From Anaerolineae bacterium (GTDB lineage: Bacteria > Chloroflexota > Anaerolineae > Aggregatilineales > J027): a DNA stretch of 57,584 nucleotides. Positions 1 to 8,295 of the stretch are shown in pieces (the first letter of the stretch is position 1; each line of letters starts with the position of its first letter). The stretch lies in contig JAIOHL010000291.1 in NCBI GenBank assembly GCA_019913005.1, positions 1 to 57,584 of the forward strand, in the 5' to 3' direction. A program made the position numbers and the translations under genes. The notes below the pieces were generated by a model. It made no database searches and had not been told where the DNA came from. It worked only from the letters and a program-made list of their open reading frames with translations.

Positions 1-64
1 CTCTCTCCAACATGGCGAGGGGGGAGCGATTACCAATTATTGAAATTATGTTTAGGAAGGCGAC

Positions 65-1177
65 ATGATGACACGAATTAGGGAGTGGATTCAACGAGGC
101 TGGGCGAGTAAGTGGGTGGTGGCAGGGAGGGATTACTTGCGGCGGTATGGGGTCATCACGGCGCTTGCTATTGCGCTGATTTATTCGATAGGGCCTTGGC
201 GATACTCACATGATTGGACAGGCTTTCGAGGCGACAATGATGGCGCTACAAAAAAGCTGTGGGACTGGTTAGATTTGCTGGTCGTGCCGATTGTTTTGGC
301 AGTAGGGGCATATTTGTTTAATCGGCGGGCGGCGATCAGGGATAAGGAAAGGGAAGAAGCGGCAAAGGAGCGCGAGAAAGCATGGGAAGAGGCCACACGG
401 TATGAGGAGATATTGCAGGAATATCTGGATGATATGAGCCAGTTATTGATGAAGGAGGGCCTTAAGGCGGCGCTTAAGAAACGAAACAAGAAACCCAAGC
501 AAGAGGATGAAACCAAAGCAGATGGTGAATCGGAAGGAAAGCCGGAAACCGAAGCCGATGAAGAACTGCCAGTGGTGGACATAGCACGAGCACGGACAGT
601 CAATACATTGCGAAGATTAAAGGACCCCCAACGGCGACGGGAATTATTGGATTTTTTGCAGGACGCAGGGTTGTATAACGGGGAAACAGCGCTGTTGCGA
701 AATGCTAAGATGGATGGAATCAATTTAGACGAGACGAATTTGGAAGGGATTGACCTCGGTGGGGCGAGTTTGATAGAGGCACACTTGGTGGGGGCAGTAT
801 TGGCGGAGACAGTGTTGGTGGAGACAGTGTTGGCAAGGTCACACTTGGCGGGAGCATACATGTGGAAGGCTAATCTGATAGGAGCAAGCTTAGTCCGAGC
901 CAATCTGACCGGGGCATTCCTATGGGAGGCAAATCTAAGGGGCGCAAGCCTGACAGGAGCCAACCTAACTGCTGCATTCCTCGCGGAGGCCGATTTAAAA
1001 GGGGCAAACTTGATAGGAGCCAATCTGACTGGGGCCGACGTGGGGGAAGCCGATCAGATGTGGCCGGTGAACCCTGAGATTGCTGAGTTTGATGAGACGA
1101 CGCACCTGCCGGATGGGACAAAGTGGCATGAGGGGGTGGATTGGACGCAGTGGACGGAGCCGAAGAAGGCAGAGTAG
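65..1177 (+). CDS. Membrane-anchored pentapeptide-repeat protein
   Basis: This 370-residue protein has two hydrophobic segments near the N terminus (about residues 28-43 and 71-86). A highly charged Lys/Glu-rich linker follows (about 88-165). From about residue 210 to 335 there is a run of pentapeptide repeats of the A(D/N)LxG type, which fold as a right-handed quadrilateral beta helix. The repeats probably face the cytoplasm, since both the linker and repeats follow the second membrane segment. The last 40 residues carry a LPDGTKW...EG motif that reappears at the end of the pentapeptide protein at 18691-19428. The start is the first of two adjacent ATG codons, after an AGGAAGG ribosome site. 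The biochemical role is unknown; pentapeptide domains usually act as scaffolds or DNA mimics. The family call is firm, the function is not known. Confidence 0.85.
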   Translation: MMTRIREWIQRGWASKWVVAGRDYLRRYGVITALAIALIYSIGPWRYSHDWTGFRGDNDGATKKLWDWLDLLVVPIVLAVGAYLFNRRAAIRDKEREEAAKEREKAWEEATRYEEILQEYLDDMSQLLMKEGLKAALKKRNKKPKQEDETKADGESEGKPETEADEELPVVDIARARTVNTLRRLKDPQRRRELLDFLQDAGLYNGETALLRNAKMDGINLDETNLEGIDLGGASLIEAHLVGAVLAETVLVETVLARSHLAGAYMWKANLIGASLVRANLTGAFLWEANLRGASLTGANLTAAFLAEADLKGANLIGANLTGADVGEADQMWPVNPEIAEFDETTHLPDGTKWHEGVDWTQWTEPKKAE

Positions 1178-1373
1178 AGGGAGAAAGCATGAGGATAAGA
1201 ATTGCGATATTTCAAAGCAGATGGGAATCAAACAGGAGTTAGAAAACTTACCAAAAGCACCAGTTATTAGGTACTTCTGGTCAAGCCATCTCTGAAATTG
1301 TTTTTCGATGGGGGCACTTTATATACTCGTTATTAAAATCCTATAGGAATTAGATTGGGTAAAGTAATTGAGC
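1178..1373. other. Convergent intergenic gap
   Basis: About 200 bases lie between a plus-strand gene and a minus-strand gene that converge here. I see only very short open frames without convincing ribosome sites, and no clear hairpin plus T-run terminator. The gap is more AT-rich than the flanking genes. Confidence 0.5.
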
Positions 1374-3302
1374 CTAAGTATCTTGCTCCCAATCAAGCGG
1401 AATCAAAGCGTAATCTCCCCGCCAAACATTGTCTACAATAGCATTCTGAAACTCAATAGAATCCAAGTTGGCATGGTCTAATACAACAATTTGAAGGCCA
1501 TATGCTTCTGCAAAATTGAATAGAAGGTCAAATATTTTGTTGACTGCTTGGCGATCCTCATCCTTAGCATCTTCAAGGCCAACTACATTTTCAAAGATTT
1601 CCGGCGGGAAGTAAACCTGAGTTGGTTGATCAAGTACGAGAAAATTAGGCACCGGACGATCTTGATTGATAAAGTACCAATGGAGAGCCAACAAAGCAAT
1701 TAAATGTGATCCAAGATGGTTAGCTGCACTTCCCATATTTTGGTTCATCACAATAGGAACAACAGGCCTATCTGCAACAACGGTTAAGTTACGCCAATCA
1801 AATCTATATGGCCCTTCTTCAATATCCAACTGCTGGCTAAGTTCTGTCATCTTATTGCCAATGATATTTAAAATGGACATTCGACGGGTTTCTAAGTTTT
1901 CGCTATCTAGCTGTTCCTCAAGTAAATCAAACTCTCGCTGCAATCGCTCCACTTTAATCCGAAGTTCGGCACTCTCGTCGTCAAGCGATGGAGTAGTATC
2001 CAGAAAATAGCTAATACGACCTACCACCCTTGCAATTCTTGCATTAGAGTCTCTTATTTGGGTTGCTGCCTCTTGCTCACTTATAGCAGCCTGCAAATCC
2101 AATTCTTTTTGATTTATTTGGCGACGAACCTCTTCAAGCTGACTACGTAAATCGTTGATATATTCTTCTAACTCTGGCCTCTCACCTGACACAACTTCCA
2201 AGTCCGATTGCAGATTCAGTAAAGAGCGATAAATGGATTCTACTGAAGCAGATACTTTCAAAAGCTGCGTACCACATAAAGGACATGTATCCAACGCGCT
2301 ATCCTCAAAGAGATGGATGGATTGAAGTCGGCTAGTCTGTTCAGAAGCTTCTCGGCTATATCCATCAGCAGACTGGATGTAAAACTCCGCCGCATGAATT
2401 TTCTCATGGGTACTCTGAAACTCGCGACGCAGCTCAACAATTTGATCTTGTAGTGAAAATTGACGATCCTCAACGACAATAGGATTTATGGTTGGTTGCC
2501 AACCTCTCAAGGTTCGCAATAATTCCAACGCTTCCCCAAAACTTTGCGGTTGATGCTCCTGCGATAACAATCCGACCTGTTGAGCTTCTATAACAAGGCT
2601 AATTCCACGATTTACTCGCTCAGCAATCAGGCTTTTTGTCTCTTCAAGATCTCGTTTTGCAGAACGTAGCTCACGCCTTTTATTGTTTATCTGGTAAATA
2701 AGGCTCAATCTATCCTCTTGGACTACTCCCAAGAAATAATTCATGGTGTCCTTGATAGCTTGGGGAATTTGCGGCTCCGACTGACGATAGAATAAGATAC
2801 TCCGGCTGGCAATAACATCTTGAGGCTGAAATAAGTAATACTCTGTGTGCCGAATAGTCGCAGAAAGGGACTCTCGTGTTTCGCCCTCAGCCGGAATATT
2901 TAAGTTTGGAGATATACCTAGACGACGGGAAAGCTCATCAACAACGGCATCATCATTTGAGTTTGCGAATAACGCCTGCATCTCAGGAATATCAATCTGC
3001 TGTGCAATTTCAAAGTAAGCTTGATTATTTCTCGCCTGACCAAGTTCAGGGGGCTGTTTAGCAATGAACACTTCGAGATCGTTAAGTTGGTATAAGACGG
3101 CATACCATGCAACACTATCCTGAATAACTCCAGCAGCAACTTGAAATCGACTGCGCCCCATACAGTAGCTAATAATAGGGATAATGCTAGATTTGCCTGT
3201 CTTGGATTTACCAGTGATAATGTTAACTTGATTAAGTTTGAAGTTGATACGACGAATTTCACCTGTATGGTTGTACAGCAGAATGGCCTTGATTTGCATC
3301 AT
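1374..3302 (-). CDS. DUF3732-type ATPase of an ABC-three-component system
   Basis: This is an SMC/Rad50-like ATPase of 642 residues from the chosen start. A Walker A motif (GKSKTGKSS) lies at residues 31-39, long coiled-coil arms fill the middle, and a Rad50-like zinc-hook motif CPLCG lies near residue 337. The C-terminal Walker B region reads LVLDQPTQVYFP (about 554-565), which is the hallmark of DUF3732. An IVVLDHA motif follows. In ABC-3C conflict systems such an ATPase is thought to sense an invader or DNA state and license the partner effector. The start is the ATG at 3302. It overlaps the stop of the upstream gene as ATGA, so the two proteins are probably made by coupled translation in fixed ratio. 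A longer upstream frame exists, but it only overlaps the end of the partner gene. Family assignment is strong; activity is inferred. Confidence 0.85.
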   Translation of the reverse strand: MMQIKAILLYNHTGEIRRINFKLNQVNIITGKSKTGKSSIIPIISYCMGRSRFQVAAGVIQDSVAWYAVLYQLNDLEVFIAKQPPELGQARNNQAYFEIAQQIDIPEMQALFANSNDDAVVDELSRRLGISPNLNIPAEGETRESLSATIRHTEYYLFQPQDVIASRSILFYRQSEPQIPQAIKDTMNYFLGVVQEDRLSLIYQINNKRRELRSAKRDLEETKSLIAERVNRGISLVIEAQQVGLLSQEHQPQSFGEALELLRTLRGWQPTINPIVVEDRQFSLQDQIVELRREFQSTHEKIHAAEFYIQSADGYSREASEQTSRLQSIHLFEDSALDTCPLCGTQLLKVSASVESIYRSLLNLQSDLEVVSGERPELEEYINDLRSQLEEVRRQINQKELDLQAAISEQEAATQIRDSNARIARVVGRISYFLDTTPSLDDESAELRIKVERLQREFDLLEEQLDSENLETRRMSILNIIGNKMTELSQQLDIEEGPYRFDWRNLTVVADRPVVPIVMNQNMGSAANHLGSHLIALLALHWYFINQDRPVPNFLVLDQPTQVYFPPEIFENVVGLEDAKDEDRQAVNKIFDLLFNFAEAYGLQIVVLDHANLDSIEFQNAIVDNVWRGDYALIPLDWEQDT

Positions 3303-4984
3303 GGTTGCACTCTCCACATCATGTAAATAGATGTGGCAGAACCAGCTTGAGCAAACCACCGACCGACAAAGTGGGCACGTTGTTCAATTCTTTCTACTTC
3401 TTCAGTATCCACAGTATTGGCAGGGCGCCTACGAAAACGTTTTGCTGTTGAAGAAAATTCCGCGTTATCAGCTAGGTTGATGACTTCATGATGCATTCCA
3501 AACATTATTCCTTCTTTGGTAATCGGTAGAAGATTTCGCGCTCGAGATGGGAACTGAATATGCACATGTTGATTTTCACGTAACCAAACATGCATCTTCG
3601 TGGAAATACTGCGCGGCAGAGATTCACGCAAAGGCTTATGCAATACAATGGGCAACACTAAGAATACTAGCGCATACGGCATCCCTTTATTGGCTTCATT
3701 CTGATAACCCTTGATACTCTCCCTTAAAATTCTCGTGCTAAAAGGCGCATTAAACAGGTTCGTGATCTCGAGCGGCTCTTCCGATTTTAAAATTTCAGGT
3801 AGTTGAATAATTGCCTGTAAACGGTTCACAAACTCTGGATGCCACCATACGCGAGGGATATCCTCGTTCGCCAATATATGGAAACTCCCACGACGTACAT
3901 AAGGCTCTGTTACATTATCTCTGATACGAACATCAACACCTTGGCAATGATCAAATATTTCCCGGCCAAGACTTTGTAGACCAATCTCATCATTGGATAT
4001 AAAAGAGGGCTGGCGTTGAACGCGAAGAATAAATCGCTCCCATTCGTCAAATAGTCGCTGCTCATAGTGCTTAAGCTCATCAATATGGAGTAGTTGCTCA
4101 CGCTCCCAGCGAGATCGTTGCTCAAATGCTCGGTAATAATCTACTATGGCAATTTCAATCTCGCGGTTTGTTAACATAATTTCTTTAAGTTGTTTTACAA
4201 ATAATCTTTGATCTGTGTTTGCATTAGGAGGTTCGGGTGGATTTACCCCACGAAAATCAATAGGAAGGGCCTGAGGATGAAACTGAACATTCAAATCTGA
4301 GAGCTGATTAATTAGTTCGGCTTTGGCGATCCAATTTGAATTTCGCTCAATAACATGGAGTTTTACCCTCTCAAACCACCAAGAATACAGGCGAGTGTAA
4401 AATTGATCTCTGTATTCATGCCGAACTTGTAATAATGGCTTGATTTTAGCCGCCATCTCGTCAATATGGGGTTCACCATCCAAAAGGCGAATCGAGGCAA
4501 TAAGCGTTTCGCGTTGCTTATCCGATAAAGCCTGATACGCATCAAATGAAGGCTCTAAGGTTTGATTATTAGATGAGTAGGAAACTTCTAATAATTTTTC
4601 ACTGATGGCTTTATTATCACGCCCTATAGTCGGCTTTAGTAATTCTGATATTGAATTAGGAGTAGCAATAGCAGTTGTGACAAGAGAAAGAATGCTATCA
4701 GGCTTTAAGTATCCTTGCTTGGTATAATCACTCCAAGCCCGGATAGATTTCCATAAATCAGGACTGTAGTCGGTTAGCGTTGCCAGATGGCTGATGTGAT
4801 GTTTCAGTTGGAATAGTTCTACAGATGTACCTGTAGAACTGAAGTTCACGTCATCCAAATATTCGATCGCAATTTTTGCCTCATCGTGTTCAGCCTTCAG
4901 AAGCAAAAATAGCGCATACTCCATCTGATAGAGATAGCCTAAAAAAGAAGGCCCCGCATTCGTGTTAATCGTCATTTGACTCAC
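3299..4984 (-). CDS. Fused nuclease / ABC-3C C-terminal domain / middle component protein
   Basis: This protein has 561 residues. The N terminus (about 1-110) resembles the DUF4297/Cap4-like dsDNA nuclease fold: it has GYLYQMEYALFLLL, then an E-x-LDD stretch, then FQLKHH, which fits a PD-(D/E)xK-type core. A middle section (about 210-400) with a DYYRAFEQRSRWE helix and a G-F-H...W-HPEF motif resembles the ABC-3C C-terminal domain. The last 150 residues (LVLPIVLHKPLRE, then GRWFAQA and a C-terminal MMWRVQP) resemble the separate middle component of ABC-3C systems, here apparently fused on. The start is GTG at 4984; an in-frame ATG at 4975 is equally possible, and neither has a strong ribosome site. 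It is the first gene of a two-gene operon with the DUF3732 ATPase. Domain calls come from motif memory, so the exact boundaries are uncertain. Confidence 0.75.
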   Translation of the reverse strand: MSQMTINTNAGPSFLGYLYQMEYALFLLLKAEHDEAKIAIEYLDDVNFSSTGTSVELFQLKHHISHLATLTDYSPDLWKSIRAWSDYTKQGYLKPDSILSLVTTAIATPNSISELLKPTIGRDNKAISEKLLEVSYSSNNQTLEPSFDAYQALSDKQRETLIASIRLLDGEPHIDEMAAKIKPLLQVRHEYRDQFYTRLYSWWFERVKLHVIERNSNWIAKAELINQLSDLNVQFHPQALPIDFRGVNPPEPPNANTDQRLFVKQLKEIMLTNREIEIAIVDYYRAFEQRSRWEREQLLHIDELKHYEQRLFDEWERFILRVQRQPSFISNDEIGLQSLGREIFDHCQGVDVRIRDNVTEPYVRRGSFHILANEDIPRVWWHPEFVNRLQAIIQLPEILKSEEPLEITNLFNAPFSTRILRESIKGYQNEANKGMPYALVFLVLPIVLHKPLRESLPRSISTKMHVWLRENQHVHIQFPSRARNLLPITKEGIMFGMHHEVINLADNAEFSSTAKRFRRRPANTVDTEEVERIEQRAHFVGRWFAQAGSATSIYMMWRVQP

Positions 4985-5019
4985 ACATCGGTTAAGAAAG
5001 AGTTAGAACGGCTTAATTA

Positions 5020-5047
5020 ATTATATTAGAATTGTATATGATTTAAA
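5020..5047 (-). promoter_or_regulatory. Likely sigma70-type promoter of the ABC-3C operon
   Basis: On the minus strand a perfect TATAAT (5025-5020) is preceded, 16 bases away, by TTTAAA (5047-5042). The predicted start site lies about 25-30 bases before the GTG/ATG starts of the nuclease-fusion gene. The surrounding 120 bases are very AT-rich compared with the genes. This promoter would separate the ABC-3C pair from the DUF3006 gene that lies upstream in the same orientation. Confidence 0.5.
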
Positions 5048-5159
5048 CTAGAGTGGCAAAAATTGTGTTTTATCCAGAAGTCAATTGTACAAATCACGCT
5101 CTAAATTGTAAGATGTCGTTGTTCGGTTGAGTGTAAATGGTGATTTTTTGCTTCCAAAT

Positions 5160-5399
5160 TTACTTCAGATGGTCGCCGCGCCGCAGTCGTTCTATCTTTT
5201 CCCAGATATTTTGCCATGCCGTCTTAGTCTGAACTTCGTCAACCATGACCATCACTACCTGCCCTTCTTCTACCATCACTTCCAGCTGATGTCCCTCACC
5301 TACTCCAGCGGGCAGTAGCTCACGGCGTACATTAATAGGCTGCCCTTCAATGAGCAGCACGGCCCACTCGCCTTCGAAACGATCCACCACGGCTTTCAT
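5160..5399 (-). CDS. DUF3006-like small protein
   Basis: This 79-residue protein begins MKAVVDRFEGEWAVL and contains the short beta-rich pattern expected of DUF3006, ending in a basic helix. The open frame extends upstream, but only inside the preceding gene. The chosen ATG at 5399 sits 7 bases after an AGGAG ribosome site that overlaps the stop codon of the MBL gene, a tightly coupled arrangement. DUF3006 genes commonly follow ComEC-like metallo-hydrolases, and the pairing here fits. Its molecular role is not known. Confidence 0.8.
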   Translation of the reverse strand: MKAVVDRFEGEWAVLLIEGQPINVRRELLPAGVGEGHQLEVMVEEGQVVMVMVDEVQTKTAWQNIWEKIERLRRGDHLK

Positions 5400-5412
5400 G
5401 ATTTTCCGCTCC

Positions 5413-6663
5413 TTACGGCAAACTCTCACAAGCGATGCCGTCATTATCTCTATCCAATCCATGCGGATCTTCTTCTGGCCCACCCGCCGCGATGAAAAAG
5501 GCCTGCGCCTCAGCATGGGTGGCGAAGTTTCCACAGTCTCGATCCGGCCCATTCGGATCATAGCGCAGAGTTGCCGACGGAAAGCCGACCACAGGGGGCT
5601 GGGGTAATACTGTCGCTGGGTTGGTCACGGCGGGTTGAAGATTACCACCTGCTATCGCTGGCGTGTCGAGGGCAGGATACACCAGATAACGGCTGCCATC
5701 GGTCTCCACAACCACCGTGCCATGTACATCCGTCCCATAAATCGTGGCCCCGGCATTTATCAAATTGGTGATGGTTTCTTGATGCGGATGCCCATAGTCG
5801 TTGTTGCGACCTGCCGAATAGATCGCCACTTCAGGTTGTACCGCCGTTAAAAAGGCAGGTGACGATGAGGTATACGACCCATGATGCCCTACCTTGAGGA
5901 TTTGGGCAGGCAGTTGGTCGGCAACCGTCTGGAGCATTTCCATCTCGGCGGCATATTCGGCATCTCCGGTGAACAAAAATGAGATCGTGCCATAACTCAG
6001 ATGCAGCACCAGCGAGGTATCATTGAGGTCGGCGGCATTGGGTTTACTATAGAGGGCCTTAAGTTCAAGATCACCCGCCTGAACGGTTGTACCGACCTCG
6101 GCTTCATGATAGGGAATCTTTTGGTCGGCAATGGTATCGATAAAACTCTCGAATATACTGGTGGTATGGATCGCGCCGTTCGTCCAAATCTCCCCGACGG
6201 ACATGGCTTGCATGACTTGAACCAACCCACCGATATGATCGGCGTGTGGGTGAGTGGCGATCATGACATCTATGTGCGTGATGCCCTGCTGCTGGAGATA
6301 AGCCAGCGCCATGCCATTGTCATACCCACCATCAATCAGGGCCGTCGCGCCGTCGGGTGCTATGATGAGAATGCTGTCGCCCTGATCCACATCAATAAAG
6401 TGCACCCGCAGTGGGCCGTTGATGACGCTGGTTGATGCTACACCCTCCACCACCACCGGGATGTCCTCACTTGGGACTTCAATCGCAAGGGGAATGGTCG
6501 GACTTTCGACCCGCTCAATTTGTGCCGTTTCATCATCGGGCACACGCAGCGACAAACCCAAGAGCACCCCTGCGCCACAGATCACTGCCATGAGGCAGAT
6601 CACGACACTACTTACCACGCAGGTGAGTGCTAAACATTTGGTATCGGGGGAAGAACGATTCAT
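5413..6663 (-). CDS. ComEC-like metallo-beta-lactamase-fold hydrolase with excalibur domain
   Basis: This 416-residue protein has an N-terminal hydrophobic segment (about residues 9-38) that should anchor or export it. From residue 85 on there is a ComEC/Rec2-type MBL domain: DVDQGDS at 91-97, the metal-binding THPHADH at 137-143, and a later VGHHGS motif. Such domains hydrolyse phosphoester bonds, often in nucleic acids. The C-terminal 50 residues form an excalibur calcium-binding domain ending DRDNDGIACE, with paired cysteines. The combination suggests a surface or extracellular nuclease or phosphodiesterase. The ATG is preceded by GAGGGTG. It forms an operon with the DUF3006 gene 13 bases downstream. 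The substrate is not shown by the sequence. Confidence 0.88.
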   Translation of the reverse strand: MNRSSPDTKCLALTCVVSSVVICLMAVICGAGVLLGLSLRVPDDETAQIERVESPTIPLAIEVPSEDIPVVVEGVASTSVINGPLRVHFIDVDQGDSILIIAPDGATALIDGGYDNGMALAYLQQQGITHIDVMIATHPHADHIGGLVQVMQAMSVGEIWTNGAIHTTSIFESFIDTIADQKIPYHEAEVGTTVQAGDLELKALYSKPNAADLNDTSLVLHLSYGTISFLFTGDAEYAAEMEMLQTVADQLPAQILKVGHHGSYTSSSPAFLTAVQPEVAIYSAGRNNDYGHPHQETITNLINAGATIYGTDVHGTVVVETDGSRYLVYPALDTPAIAGGNLQPAVTNPATVLPQPPVVGFPSATLRYDPNGPDRDCGNFATHAEAQAFFIAAGGPEEDPHGLDRDNDGIACESLP

Positions 6664-6947
6664 GGCCCACCCTCAAAACTTAACAGTCCCGTATATTTAA
6701 TGATAAAACAAGATCAATGAAATGAGGATAAGGTTAGGGTGGCAGCGATAAGTTTTGGTAATCAAGAGGAAATAAATTCATGTTAAACGGCGTGCGATCA
6801 AACCAGACTATTTATCCATCAAAGAAAAAAATCCTCCATCCTTATTATGCCAAATATCGACGGCGCGAAATATTTGTGGTAAATTCTCCATTGAGATAAT
6901 CTCCTAACAACCTTGTCCATAACAGAACGCCTTTTAAGGAGGAAGCG
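6664..6947. promoter_or_regulatory. Divergent intergenic region with two promoters
   Basis: This AT-rich gap of 284 bases separates divergently transcribed genes, so it must hold promoters in both directions. For the plus-strand gene, TTGTGG (6874-6879) and GATAAT (6895-6900) form a weak candidate with 15-base spacing. A strong ribosome site TAAGGAGGA lies just before the ATG at 6948. On the minus strand a TTGATC...TATACG pair lies upstream of the MBL gene. No gene or repeat is visible. Confidence 0.4.
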
Positions 6948-8222
6948 ATGTTTAATGGAAAGAGGTTTTTACAGCTCTGTATTCGTTTACTCATCGTCCC
7001 CTTTGGCAGTTTAGCTATTTTCACATTCACTCTCATCGTGGTAAGTGCTCAGGATGATTCCCAAACACACAGATTCGAGGCGAGTGGTGCAACAGTCACC
7101 TTTGACAATTCTTGGACACTCGTTTCCAGTGATGATGAAAGCGCGACGCTGATCCATGGATTGATACAGGTTACTCTTTACGATCCGTTATATGTTTCAA
7201 GCGAAGTTCAACTTGACGATTCCGGCACCTTGGAAGATGTTCTAAAGGAGATGCGGACGGCTCTAGGGACAGACTCTCATACACGCTTTGACGCTACCCG
7301 TCTCGTTGAAGAAGTCATACCGAAGGTAAATCGAGTAATCGTCACCTATCTGTACACCCCTGATGACGATGGCATGACAGGAATCTTTATTGCTCTGTCA
7401 TTCGACGACGGTTCATATGGCTTCGCTGATGCATTGATGCCGCTTGATAACGTGGACGATGATCGGGAAACCGTTCTGGAATTGATTGGAACATTTAACA
7501 TCGCCTCAACCGAACCCTGCACCGTCAGCACAAGTCAATCCAATACAGTGCAATTGCGAGTTGGGCCGGGCACCAATCGCGGGGTCTTTACTTTCCTGCC
7601 TGCGAATCGGTTGTTCAAGGTTTTAGGGCAGACAGTTATTGATGGAAAAATTTGGTGGAAACTAGATAAAAATGAGGTTCTACCACAGGGTGCCGCAGGC
7701 GAGTTATGGGTTGCTGCTGAAGATGTAACGGCGACCCCAAGTTGCGAATCGGTTACACCCATGCTTGCACCTCCCCCCACCATTCCTCCTCGCCCCACCT
7801 CCGTCAGCACATCACAATCTGGTTCCGTTTTTGACCCCCTTTGCCCGGGAGAGACTACACGGCAATTCGTGGCAGTAGCGTGGAGTTCGAATGATATCAA
7901 TGTGGTTCGGGCCTGTGTTGGGAATTTACAGTTCTTTGCAGGTCGAGCTTATGATCAACAGGCTGCACGTTTGGCAAGTGGTCAATGCAGTGTACAACCG
8001 ACCCCGGAAGAACTGGACGCTTATTTTGCAAGTAATTGGGCACTTGCGGATGTTGCAACTGGTTATTTCATTCTAGGGCTTCGATATGAAAGTATTGGAC
8101 AAACCGGCAATGCCCGAACCGCTTTCAATACTGTCATTAACAACTATTCCTGTGCATGGGCATGGGACACTCGTGGTTGGTTTTGGTCGCTTAAGATCGC
8201 CGCTCAAGAACATGTAGGGTAG
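6948..8222 (+). CDS. Secreted protein with bacterial SH3 domain and TPR-like C terminus
   Basis: This 424-residue protein begins with a signal-peptide-like segment (hydrophobic core about residues 14-33, then SAQDD). Residues 35-185 form an undefined beta-rich domain. A bacterial SH3 domain follows (about 190-265), recognisable by VQLRVGPGTNRG and a later WWKLD. SH3b modules usually bind peptidoglycan or cell-wall peptides. After a Pro-rich linker, the last 110 residues contain a helical repeat (YFILGLRYESIGQTGNARTAF) that resembles a TPR unit. The start is fixed by a very strong AAGGAGG site. It stands alone and is followed by a strong bidirectional terminator. The function is probably envelope-associated and otherwise unknown. 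Confidence 0.8.
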   Translation: MFNGKRFLQLCIRLLIVPFGSLAIFTFTLIVVSAQDDSQTHRFEASGATVTFDNSWTLVSSDDESATLIHGLIQVTLYDPLYVSSEVQLDDSGTLEDVLKEMRTALGTDSHTRFDATRLVEEVIPKVNRVIVTYLYTPDDDGMTGIFIALSFDDGSYGFADALMPLDNVDDDRETVLELIGTFNIASTEPCTVSTSQSNTVQLRVGPGTNRGVFTFLPANRLFKVLGQTVIDGKIWWKLDKNEVLPQGAAGELWVAAEDVTATPSCESVTPMLAPPPTIPPRPTSVSTSQSGSVFDPLCPGETTRQFVAVAWSSNDINVVRACVGNLQFFAGRAYDQQAARLASGQCSVQPTPEELDAYFASNWALADVATGYFILGLRYESIGQTGNARTAFNTVINNYSCAWAWDTRGWFWSLKIAAQEHVG

Positions 8223-8232
8223 TCACAATATA

Positions 8233-8275
8233 AGGCGACTTTCATGCTCATGTGGCTGAAAGTCGCCTATTTTAT
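8233..8275. terminator. Bidirectional rho-independent terminator
   Basis: A perfect 12-base-pair stem is formed by AGGCGACTTTCA (8233-8244) and TGAAAGTCGCCT (8257-8268), with a 12-base loop and a TTTTATT run after it. It lies between two convergent genes and probably serves both. Confidence 0.85.
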
Positions 8276-8295
8276 TCTACCAATTACACTCGACG

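Noticed and set aside
181-1023. Long antisense open frame (280 codons) across the first pentapeptide gene
   Set aside because: Repeat-rich codon pattern of the sense gene keeps the opposite strand open; no ribosome site, unnatural composition.
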